DNA from: Verrucomicrobiota bacterium
GTDB lineage: Bacteria > Verrucomicrobiota > Verrucomicrobiia > Limisphaerales > UBA1319
Assembly: GCA_022709905.1 (NCBI GenBank)
Contig: JAKLHY010000024.1
Location: forward strand, 1 to 64,000
Length of the DNA: 64,000 nt
Direction: 5' to 3'
Part shown: one piece after another, positions 1-6,712 of the stretch
How positions within the stretch are numbered: the stretch's first letter is position 1
Layout of the letters: each line of letters begins with the position of its first letter
Notes under the pieces: generated by a model
The model's database searches: none
What the model was told of the DNA's origin: nothing
Seen by the model: only the letters and a program-made list of their open reading frames with translations
Made by a program: the position numbers and the translations under genes

Positions 1-269
1 GTTCGCGGATTTAATGTTGTTTCAATCCGCGCCCCGCGATTGCTCACGGGGCGACGTTGTCTCGGTTGATAACAATATCCTCGCCAAGCTGTTTCAATCC
101 GCGCCCCGCGATTGCTCACGGGGCGACTACGGTCCCATTGGTCAGATTGTCGACGCTCAAGTTTCAATCCGCGCCCCGCGATTGCTCACGGGGCGACGTG
201 TGAGTGCAATCGCCTTATCCCGTGGTTGCGATGTTTCAATCCGCGCCCCGCGATTGCTCACGGGGCGAC
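1..269 (-). CRISPR. Type I-C CRISPR array, leader-proximal part (cut by window edge)
   Basis: Four identical 37-bp repeats are seen at 19-55, 91-127, 161-197 and 233-269, separated by unique spacers of 35, 33 and 35 nt. Bases 1-18 belong to another spacer, so the array runs off the left edge. On the minus strand the repeat begins GTCGCCCCGTGAG and ends GGATTGAAAC. The ATTGAAAC tail is the usual 3' handle of I-C repeats and agrees with the adjacent cas genes on that strand. CGCCCCG pairs with CGGGGCG to give a 7-bp stem around a loop of about 10 nt. Classic I-C repeats are about 32 bp with a shorter loop. Confidence 0.97.
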
Positions 270-457
270 TACGACCAGCCCAACAGGTTTGGTCGCAGGG
301 AGTTTATGAGGCATTTCCGCGAACTTATCCAGTCCGGAGATCTGTGCACCAGTTGGATATGTCAATGAACAGCACGATTGTCCCAAGGAATGGGGTAATC
401 CCGCTCGCCGCGAAACCCTGGGGGATAAGCCGCCACTTGAGGTTCGCGGAGAGGAGT
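270..457 (-). promoter_or_regulatory. Leader of the type I-C array
   Basis: This 188-bp non-coding stretch lies between the end of cas2 and the first repeat, on the side where new spacers should be added given the repeat orientation. No convincing promoter boxes were picked out by eye. The assignment as leader rests on position. Confidence 0.7.
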
Positions 458-748
458 TCATAAAATGAGGGGTTCAGTGAGGTCCATAGGTTTGCCGACA
501 CCGTAATGCTCGGTTTTCTGGACAGAGATTTCATCCAGGAAATAGAACCGCAACGAGTCCTCGTCATCTTTGATCTCCTGAAGCAACCGATGGCGGAGTT
601 GTATCCATTCGGTCTGACCGACCTGGCATTCAAAGACGCTCTTTTGGACGCGGACACCGTAGTCTTCGCAGGCCCGCGCCACTCGGCGCAGCCGGCGCAT
701 GCCGGGTTTGTCGGCCGTTGATACATCGTAAGTCACCAGGACAAGCAT
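458..748 (-). CDS. cas2: CRISPR-associated Cas2 (type I-C)
   Basis: A 96-aa protein starting MLVLVTYDV, the typical first beta strand of Cas2 with its conserved Asp. It is a small ferredoxin-fold protein that bridges two Cas1 dimers in the spacer-integration complex. The reading frame is open about 35 codons further upstream, but the internal ATG at 748 matches family length. It follows cas1 by 16 bp and is the last gene before the leader, so it is probably co-transcribed with cas4 and cas1. Confidence 0.96.
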   Translation of the reverse strand: MLVLVTYDVSTADKPGMRRLRRVARACEDYGVRVQKSVFECQVGQTEWIQLRHRLLQEIKDDEDSLRFYFLDEISVQKTEHYGVGKPMDLTEPLIL

Positions 749-764
749 TGGGGATTCCGTTGGG

Positions 765-1874
765 TTATTTGGGGATGAACGGCACGTAATCCTTGATATC
801 GCCACGAAGATAACGGGCGAGAATTCGCGCCTGGATGAAAGGCAATTGGCCAATCCGCAGGTTCTGGTCCAGCAACGGATGGTTGAGGTTTTCGCGTTTG
901 CGCTCCTGATAAGCGGTGATGACGCGTTTGCGTCCGGTTTCGGTGAACTCGACCGCGCCGCCTTCTCGCAGTTTGAAGTCCTCGGGGCCGACCTGATGAC
1001 GATTGACCAGAGTGACCGCGAGCCGGTCGGCCAGCCACGGCCGGAATTCCTCCATCAGATCGAGTGCCAGGGCGGGTCGGTTGGGACGTTCGGCATGGAG
1101 AAATCCGACAAAGGGATCCAGGCCGGCACAGGTCAGCGCCGCCAGACAATCATGACGAACTAAAGCATAGAGAAAGCTGAGAAGGCAATTGATCCGATCG
1201 CGAGGCGGGCGCCGGCTGCGGGTGGCGAAAGCAAAGGGGTCACGTTGTTGCTTCAGCAGCAGGGTGAAAACGGCGAAGTAGGATTGCGCTCCCATGCCTT
1301 CGGCGCCGCGCAAGGCATCAAGGGACTTGGGGGCCGCCAGGTCTTCGGGTGTCCAACGTCCCAATTCCTGGATCTGCCGGGCCAGCGATTCGGCCGTAGT
1401 GTCCAGTTGCGATCTTTCCTCGGGTAGCTCGGTTTCGCGTGCGGCGCGCAAAATCGAGTTGCGGCTGTTTTGGAGCTTGCCCGCAATGATGGCCCGAGCG
1501 ATCGCCGCGCATCGAGCCGGGTCATCGGCTACCCGGAACTGGGCTCGTCGCAGGGTGACGCTGGTGTCGGCCACCCCCGTCATGCGGGCTTGCAGGTAGC
1601 CCCACTCGCTGAGGAAATGCACCGCCACACCGTGTTCCCAGCACAAGTCCAGGGCGGGCGGCGTCACCACAATCTGGCCAAAAGCGCAAAGGGACTCGAG
1701 ATGGTGGATGGGAATCGCGACCTTGCGCCAATCGGTGGCTTTATCCCTCGAACGCTGTTCAGGCGGCAGATCCTCGGCATAGACCGGCACCTCGACCTGC
1801 AAGGTCAAATGATCGCGGTTCACGAATGTGCCAGTAGTCGTCAGGTAGAGCGTGTTTTGGATGATCTCGGACAT
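765..1874 (-). CDS. cas1: CRISPR-associated endonuclease/integrase Cas1 (type I-C)
   Basis: A 369-aa protein beginning MSEIIQNTLYLTTTGTFV, the standard I-C/Cas1c N-terminus. The metal-binding residues of the Cas1 active site are visible: Glu in GAEGMGAQ, His in GFLHAERPNRPALALD, and the Asp/Glu cluster in LDLMEEFRP. It integrates prespacers together with Cas2 and Cas4. The start at 1874 leaves a 7-bp gap after cas4. An ATG 18 nt upstream (MRFEIP) would overlap the cas4 stop and falls in a heptad-like AT repeat, so the shorter start is preferred. Confidence 0.96.
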   Translation of the reverse strand: MSEIIQNTLYLTTTGTFVNRDHLTLQVEVPVYAEDLPPEQRSRDKATDWRKVAIPIHHLESLCAFGQIVVTPPALDLCWEHGVAVHFLSEWGYLQARMTGVADTSVTLRRAQFRVADDPARCAAIARAIIAGKLQNSRNSILRAARETELPEERSQLDTTAESLARQIQELGRWTPEDLAAPKSLDALRGAEGMGAQSYFAVFTLLLKQQRDPFAFATRSRRPPRDRINCLLSFLYALVRHDCLAALTCAGLDPFVGFLHAERPNRPALALDLMEEFRPWLADRLAVTLVNRHQVGPEDFKLREGGAVEFTETGRKRVITAYQERKRENLNHPLLDQNLRIGQLPFIQARILARYLRGDIKDYVPFIPK

Positions 1875-1881
1875 CGGAATC

Positions 1882-2520
1882 TCAAATCTCATACAGAGTA
1901 CGAGCCAGCCGATCCGTCCGGCTGTTGACGCCGGTGGCCTTGGGCAGGCAGATATCAAACAGCGAACATTCCTCGCAGGCCCGTCTGAATAATGCAGACG
2001 GCATAACCGTTGATCTCAAAAGCGCGTGCAGGTCGCGGGCAGCCGCCTCCGTTTTTTTCCGCAATTCCGGAGTGAACTCGACCTCGCGGCGGCGTTTGCT
2101 ATCGGCGTGAAAAATCGCGCCCCGGGGGATCGACAATTTGAACATTTCTTCCAGGCACAGCGCCTGGGCGCAGACCTGGACGTCGTCGTTCTCCCACTGA
2201 CGGCGCTTGCCGAGCTTAAATTCCACGGGAAAGAGTGAGCCGTCGGATCGTTGTTCCACGATGTCGCACTTGCCCGAGAGGCCGAGGCGTTCGGACCAGA
2301 CCGGCAAGGCGCGGAGGAGTAGGATTTGAGATTTCAGATTTGAGATTTGAGATTCGTAGCCGGACAGGTCGGCGTGCTCGTGGACGATGTCGCCGCGCAA
2401 GGTGTGCTGGTTGGCCTCGCGCGAGCCCTCTATCAGCTTCAATGCCGCTCGCCGCGGACAGTAGAGGAAATCGTTGAGGAGGGATAGAGGTATGGGATCG
2501 TATGTTGTCACCAGAGGCAT
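1882..2520 (-). CDS. cas4: CRISPR-associated exonuclease Cas4 (type I-C)
   Basis: A 212-aa RecB-family nuclease that trims prespacers and helps select the PAM. Visible features are the first cluster Cys in LYCPRRAAL, the catalytic Asp in GKCDIVE, the EFK motif, a QVCAQAL segment, and the C-terminal cysteines in CEECSLFDIC that would complete a 4Fe-4S cluster. It overlaps the VapC stop by 13 nt, which implies translational coupling to the toxin gene. Oddity: about 25 nt of a heptad-type repeat encodes an in-frame SQISNLKSQI insertion around residues 57-66, before the conserved RALPVWSERLGL stretch. Confidence 0.95.
   Translation of the reverse strand: MPLVTTYDPIPLSLLNDFLYCPRRAALKLIEGSREANQHTLRGDIVHEHADLSGYESQISNLKSQILLLRALPVWSERLGLSGKCDIVEQRSDGSLFPVEFKLGKRRQWENDDVQVCAQALCLEEMFKLSIPRGAIFHADSKRRREVEFTPELRKKTEAAARDLHALLRSTVMPSALFRRACEECSLFDICLPKATGVNSRTDRLARTLYEI
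2324..2356. repeat. Heptad-type GAGATTT repeat inside cas4
   Basis: About four imperfect copies of a 7-nt unit (GAGATTT or CAGATTT) lie in tandem within the coding sequence. Similar AT-containing heptads sit at junctions in both cas operons: near 1874-1888, 3262-3292, 4165-4200, 56363-56390 and 57281-57303. Here the repeat is in frame and simply lengthens a loop of Cas4. Confidence 0.6.
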
Positions 2521-2894
2521 TTGATCTCGAATAGCTTAAACGCGTTGTCGGCCGAGACCAGTGTCAGCCGCTCCAGTTGGGCCTGCGCGGCAAGCATGCG
2601 GTCGAAGGGATCGCGGTGGCGTGTTTCCCAGGCTGCGGCCTTGACGGCATGAGCCGGCGAAATGCTGAGAGGTTCCATGCCTTCATCCATGATGATTTCC
2701 GGCAAATCGGCCAGATCATCGGTGGGTAAGAGCAATTTACCCAGACGATGTTTGATGCCGATTTCCCAAATCGAGGCGGCGCTGACATAAATGCCGTTGT
2801 CGGGATGGGCAATCGCTGACACGGCGCGCGCGCTCAGTCTCGGATGTTTCTCGAGCCACCAAAGAAACACGTGTGTATCGAGCAGGAGGTTCAT
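2508..2894 (-). CDS. vapC: PIN-domain toxin, VapC family
   Basis: A 128-aa PIN-domain ribonuclease beginning MNLLLDTHVFLWWLE, which contains the first catalytic Asp. The conserved Glu lies in SAASIWEIGIK, and later Asp residues are in RHRDPFDRMLAAQA and LVSADNAF. This is the WEI(G/A)IK / DPFDRML subgroup usually paired with Phd/YefM-type antitoxins. Its start overlaps the antitoxin stop by 4 nt and its end overlaps cas4 by 13 nt. It therefore lies inside the I-C cas operon, between cas7 and cas4, which is not a standard position. Confidence 0.93.
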   Translation of the reverse strand: MNLLLDTHVFLWWLEKHPRLSARAVSAIAHPDNGIYVSAASIWEIGIKHRLGKLLLPTDDLADLPEIIMDEGMEPLSISPAHAVKAAAWETRHRDPFDRMLAAQAQLERLTLVSADNAFKLFEIKCLW

Positions 2895-3133
2895 CCGGCG
2901 CCCTCCCAGGCCTTGAGCTCGCGTTCGGGCAACGGTTCGAAAAATGTTTCGGGCGTGGCAAAGACTCCTTGGTACCGTCCAGGACGTCGTGGGCGGTGGC
3001 TTCCGAGCGCCACAATTTTGGCGACAGGCTTGCCGTCCTTGGCTACGACCACCTCTTGGCCGCGCCCGACCTGGCGGAGCAATCGGGAGAAATGCGTCTT
3101 GGCTTCGTGAATATTGACCGTGATCGCCTTCAT
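2891..3133 (-). CDS. Antitoxin, Phd/YefM type (VapB partner)
   Basis: An 80-aa protein with the Phd/YefM N-terminus MKAITVNIHEAKTHFSRLL, a DNA-binding and dimerising domain, followed by EVVVAKDGKPVAKIVAL. The C-terminal tail, ending in LPERELKAWEGAG, would be the toxin-neutralising part. It overlaps vapC by 4 nt in the antitoxin-first order typical of these modules. Antitoxins of this family usually repress their own promoter; two direct repeats just upstream are a candidate operator. Confidence 0.92.
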   Translation of the reverse strand: MKAITVNIHEAKTHFSRLLRQVGRGQEVVVAKDGKPVAKIVALGSHRPRRPGRYQGVFATPETFFEPLPERELKAWEGAG

Positions 3134-3146
3134 GATGAAATTAAGA

Positions 3147-3167
3147 TGGACTAAGCAGTGGACTAAG
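3147..3167 (-). promoter_or_regulatory. Direct repeats upstream of the antitoxin; candidate operator
   Basis: Two exact copies of CTTAGTCCA (minus strand) occur with a 12-bp period at 3159-3167 and 3147-3155, 14 bp upstream of the antitoxin start. The spacing, close to one helical turn, suits a dimeric Phd-type repressor. This is inference; no promoter boxes were assigned. Confidence 0.4.
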
Positions 3168-3251
3168 TCAATCCGCCACCACCTTCAACGCCGCCCGTTG
3201 CGGGCAGTCAAGCAAGCCGTCGAGGAGCGAGAGGGATAAGGCCTCCCGCTC
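3168..3251 (-). pseudogene. 5' fragment of a second cas4
   Basis: On the minus strand this stretch reads LSLSLLDGLLDCPQRAALK and then stops after a few codons at 3168-3170. It lines up with residues 11-29 of the intact Cas4 (PLSLLNDFLYCPRRAALKL), including the first cluster cysteine and the RAALK motif. It lies where cas4 would begin in an uninterrupted I-C operon, directly after cas7. It is therefore a truncated original or a partial duplicate left when vapBC entered the operon. Confidence 0.8.
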
Positions 3252-3292
3252 CCCGGAATCTGGAGTCGGCGATTTCTGATTTCCGATTGAGA

Positions 3293-4156
3293 TCACAGGA
3301 TTTCGAGCAGTTCAATTCCCGCAGGCAGATCGTCTCGATTGATCTTCAAGTGCGGCTGGTAGTCGGCAAAATTGCGCGCTGGCGCTGCGTCCTTCGGCCG
3401 CCCAATTGCAACCCGTTCGAATAGCTTGTGCGCGGGGGCGTTTCCGAGCGCAGTCTGATGCTTAAAGACGATGAGTTTCTGGGGGGCCATCGTGCCACGC
3501 GAGGCGGAACGATCGTGGTCAAACATCTGGGTGAGCGCATCCCATAATAACTTGAGATCGTCTTCGCTGAAGCCAGTTTCCGTGGCGAGATGCGCGCTGA
3601 TGAAACCGTGGCATCGATAGAGACCGTACGGAATGAGGTTTTTGCGGCCCATGGTTTGATTGGGAGAGTCGGCCTCCTTCGCTTCGGTTACAGCCATGCG
3701 GGTGATGCTCAGATCGAGCGGCAGGATGGGATCAATACTACGGCTGAAGCTCAACTGGACCGGACCCCGCACCTGGCCTGCGTTTGCTCCGGTGGACATA
3801 ACTGCGCCGAAAGTGCGGACGTCAAAGTATCGTTTGCACATTTCCGCGCGGGCGGATTGCACTTGTTTGCGGTCGGCGGTTTTCTTCTTGCCGTCCACGT
3901 CATTGCCAACAGCCTTGTGGCCTTCGAGAATCTTGTCGTTCAAAACCGAACCCTGCTGGACAAAGATGTCGAAGGGCGGTTGTGCGTTCTTGGCAAGAAG
4001 GACAAAGTTCCGTATCTTTCGCTTGAGGCAGACATCGGAGACGAGACCATGCATGTCCTGCGGATCAATGCGCGGGGAATTGGCGGCGTCGGGATCGCCA
4101 TTAGGGTTTCCGTCTTTGCAGTCGAAGAGATAAACGAAGTCGTAACGATGGTTCAT
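3293..4156 (-). CDS. cas7c: Cas7 backbone subunit (Csd2/Cas7c)
   Basis: A 287-aa RAMP protein with the Csd2 hallmark DCKDGNPNGDPD near residue 13 and the glycine-rich stretch TGANAGQVRGPVQ. Several copies form the helical backbone of the I-C Cascade along the crRNA. It follows cas8c by 51 bp and is the last effector gene before the toxin-antitoxin insertion. Length is normal for the family. Confidence 0.96.
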   Translation of the reverse strand: MNHRYDFVYLFDCKDGNPNGDPDAANSPRIDPQDMHGLVSDVCLKRKIRNFVLLAKNAQPPFDIFVQQGSVLNDKILEGHKAVGNDVDGKKKTADRKQVQSARAEMCKRYFDVRTFGAVMSTGANAGQVRGPVQLSFSRSIDPILPLDLSITRMAVTEAKEADSPNQTMGRKNLIPYGLYRCHGFISAHLATETGFSEDDLKLLWDALTQMFDHDRSASRGTMAPQKLIVFKHQTALGNAPAHKLFERVAIGRPKDAAPARNFADYQPHLKINRDDLPAGIELLEIL

Positions 4157-4207
4157 ATTGAGATGTGTCTTGGTTTTGTGATTTAAAATTGGGGTTTTTC
4201 CATTGAA

Positions 4208-4609
4208 TTATGCGCCAGCCGGATTCGCATTGGCTTCAGCTTCCTTTCGTTCCGCCGAGCGGCGGCGGTATTCAGCTTTCTGGTGGTAGTAACCGAGGGC
4301 GAAACGACCCTGGCCTTCAAGATCGAGCGTCGCGGGAAAGGCATCTCCCAGCGCGTTGGCAATTGCCTCGAAATCCTTGGAGACATTGCCCGCCACGCCA
4401 CCTTCGGCTTTGGCAAGGTGGAACTGCGCATTGCGGAACAGGCGACCCATCACCAGTGCCGGTGTGGTACTGGCGCTGGCATAATAACGCTCGACCACGC
4501 CGGCGTTGACACTGCCGAGCGCGAGGTATTGGAGACGGTCAAAGACTGCGAACAGGCGACCGCACAGGTAAGCGGGGTCGTGGGATTCAGGATTCAAGCA
4601 TTCTGTCAT
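4208..4609 (-). CDS. cas11c: Probable Cas11c small subunit from an internal start in cas8c
   Basis: I-C systems are known to make a Cas11 small subunit by internal translation of cas8c. Here an in-frame ATG at 4609 opens a 133-aa helical product starting MTECLNPESHDPAYL. The preceding DNA is unusually AT-rich for this gene and carries GAAAG about 10 nt upstream as a weak ribosome site. Size and position match the known Cas11c products. The internal start is inferred, not proven. Confidence 0.6.
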   Translation of the reverse strand: MTECLNPESHDPAYLCGRLFAVFDRLQYLALGSVNAGVVERYYASASTTPALVMGRLFRNAQFHLAKAEGGVAGNVSKDFEAIANALGDAFPATLDLEGQGRFALGYYHQKAEYRRRSAERKEAEANANPAGA

Positions 4610-5986
4610 GGTGTAGTCTTTCGTTTGAGTATTATTGTTTTTTGAATTGGAAGAGCGGAGCAGGCATGCCTTGACGAGCGCAAGCCGGGCAACAATAGCG
4701 GCTTTCCGTAGCGCATCTTCGCCTTTCGGCTCGATTTGCTGTCGTTTCAAAGCGGCTGCGAGCACGGATTGCGGGAGTGGGGCACCGCGCAAGGCGGCAT
4801 GGAACAATTGTGTTGAAACCTGTGACGGTAATTCGTCCAGTTCCTTGCGAACCATGCCATAAAGCAGGGCGTAAAATTTGAAGTCATGCTTGATGCCCAC
4901 ACCGTCCGGTGCGACAATGCTGAGGTCTTCAAACCATTTGGCGATGTGTTGACATACTTCGGGCACGGTGCTTTCAAGCCAGTCACGCACCATGACGCGA
5001 GCGCCGTTGCCCGAAAGGCTCAAGGCGTAGTAGGCGTTTTCGTTGAAAGTGGCGGGTGGTTGGCCGGCATGGACGGATTTTAGCAGGTTGGCGACAGCAT
5101 TCTCATCCGCGTTCGCGAGAATGTCTATTGGATCGTAATCCAGCGGCTTGCGCGTCCAATGTAGATGGACGGTGTTGTTGAACACTAGTTTTTGCGCGCG
5201 GCTATTCTCGATAAGGGCATTCAACGCGGAACGAATCTTCAACTCAGCCGGAGCCGACAATGCAGCGTTTTGCGCCTGTTCCAGGCCGAAGGAGCAGAAC
5301 GAGTCTTTGTCGAAACTGATGAGGTTTGTGCCGGTTGCGAGACCTCCCGGAACACCTTTGATCTTTTCGGTGGTATCGAGCGTGTCGGCCAGGATACCAG
5401 TGGCAACACAGATCCGGCGACTCCGGGCTTTTACGCCAGTAATCGCCTGCCTGCGGCGGTTGCGCCAGAATGCCCTGAGGTTTTCCTCGTCGAGGAGGCT
5501 CGCTCCGTCCACGGAGAACGTCGTGTTGTCGGAAGGTTTGGCTTTGGCGGCCAGCAGCTGGCGGTGCAGTTCGGCGAGACCGGCCTCATCACGCAGGAAC
5601 GTGAGGATGGACTGCAACCGCGGGGATTCATCCGGACAAGCCGCAGAGGCTTCTTCAAGGAGTTTTTGGAAATAGGCATGCTGAACACGTCGCGCTTCCG
5701 CCTTCTCCATGGCCTTCCCATCGAGTAGCAGGATCGCTCGTTCCAACGTGTCGCAGAGGAAATGCGATTTCGTGCCTTGGTTCAGCTCATTGGGAGAAGT
5801 GAAAGGGCGAACGAGCACTCTGGGGCGGGGCTTCTTGTCGTCGGGATTTTCCAGCAACGGAATGGGGCCCCCGGCGAGTTTGCCGTTCTGGTCGAGCGGA
5901 ATGAGCCAGCGAACCGCGACTGTTTCAAAATCCGCGTCACCGAGTTGCTCCCGCTCGGCGTAGCCAATGAGGGCTTGGAGCATCAT
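4208..5986 (-). CDS. cas8c: Cas8c large subunit (Csd1)
   Basis: A 592-aa protein with the Csd1 N-terminus MMLQALIGYAEREQL. Later motifs such as SFDKDSFCSFGLEQAQNA and YYALSLSGNGARVMVRDWL are typical of Cas8c. It recognises the PAM in I-C Cascade. Its start overlaps the end of cas5 by 4 nt. Near residue 455 there is a low-complexity stretch, SNSKNNNTQTKDYT, followed by an internal Met; the C-terminal 133 residues from there probably also make the separate small subunit Cas11c. Confidence 0.95.
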   Translation of the reverse strand: MMLQALIGYAEREQLGDADFETVAVRWLIPLDQNGKLAGGPIPLLENPDDKKPRPRVLVRPFTSPNELNQGTKSHFLCDTLERAILLLDGKAMEKAEARRVQHAYFQKLLEEASAACPDESPRLQSILTFLRDEAGLAELHRQLLAAKAKPSDNTTFSVDGASLLDEENLRAFWRNRRRQAITGVKARSRRICVATGILADTLDTTEKIKGVPGGLATGTNLISFDKDSFCSFGLEQAQNAALSAPAELKIRSALNALIENSRAQKLVFNNTVHLHWTRKPLDYDPIDILANADENAVANLLKSVHAGQPPATFNENAYYALSLSGNGARVMVRDWLESTVPEVCQHIAKWFEDLSIVAPDGVGIKHDFKFYALLYGMVRKELDELPSQVSTQLFHAALRGAPLPQSVLAAALKRQQIEPKGEDALRKAAIVARLALVKACLLRSSNSKNNNTQTKDYTMTECLNPESHDPAYLCGRLFAVFDRLQYLALGSVNAGVVERYYASASTTPALVMGRLFRNAQFHLAKAEGGVAGNVSKDFEAIANALGDAFPATLDLEGQGRFALGYYHQKAEYRRRSAERKEAEANANPAGA

Positions 5987-6699
5987 GCCGCACCTCCGAG
6001 TTGTTGTTTCATTTCGTTCCAGTCGGGGACGTTCACAATCCCGTCTTTGATTCTGGCGGGGAACAAAGTGATCCGTGGGTCGGGCTTTTCCACCTTGCCG
6101 GGCAGTTGGTCCTTGGACACATCGAGGTTGAACACGTCGTAAAGCATGAGGCCGAGGTCGGTGTCGGGATTGAGGCCGGGGGCGACGCGCATGGCGGATT
6201 CGTCAGCCAACTCGAAATGCGCAGGGAATTCACGGCAGCCGAAGCAGGGTTGGGCGAAGCATTGGCCCTTCTCCGCACGGCGTTGGAACATGGCGAGATA
6301 CTTGACGGGGGTGTCGTCGCCGTTGTCTTCGTCGCCGGCCGGAACGCGACGCGGCAAGCCGGCCAGCGGGGTCAGATGCAAACTGGCTTCGATGACGTAT
6401 TCCACGTCGCGCAGGGCGAGCGTGTTGCGCTGGGTGCGGTCATCGTCGGCCAGCAAGGGTGCTGGATTACGCGGCGAGAGGCGGGATTTGACCTCGTTAC
6501 GCCGGAAAGCGAGAAAGCGGATGGGTTTCTTGACGGCGATGCGCCGGATGCGCCAGCGGAATTGAGGCTTGTATAGAATGGCCTCGAGCAAGCCGCGGGC
6601 GGCGCTCGGGGTGATAACGGCGTAGCTCACGCGTTCCACTTTCATTTCGGGCCGGGTGAAACAGGCGAGGTCGCCCCAGGCGCGGAGATGGATGGTCAT
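5983..6699 (-). CDS. cas5c: Cas5c (Cas5d) crRNA-processing endonuclease
   Basis: A 238-aa RAMP protein which, in I-C systems, replaces Cas6 and cuts the repeat. Typical segments are seen: ITPSAARGLLEAILYKPQF with the conserved Tyr (about residue 43), FRRNEVKSRLS, and RRAEKGQCF followed by the GCREF motif. In the TPVKYLAMF segment the lysine is followed by Tyr; the structurally studied Bacillus halodurans enzyme has Lys-His there. It starts 13 bp after cas3. Confidence 0.94.
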   Translation of the reverse strand: MTIHLRAWGDLACFTRPEMKVERVSYAVITPSAARGLLEAILYKPQFRWRIRRIAVKKPIRFLAFRRNEVKSRLSPRNPAPLLADDDRTQRNTLALRDVEYVIEASLHLTPLAGLPRRVPAGDEDNGDDTPVKYLAMFQRRAEKGQCFAQPCFGCREFPAHFELADESAMRVAPGLNPDTDLGLMLYDVFNLDVSKDQLPGKVEKPDPRITLFPARIKDGIVNVPDWNEMKQQLGGAA

Positions 6700-6712
6700 A
6701 AGTCGGTTCCTT

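Noticed and set aside
14-463. Long open frames across the left CRISPR array
   Set aside because: The frame is kept open only by the repeated 37-bp unit and gives a periodic peptide; the array explains it.
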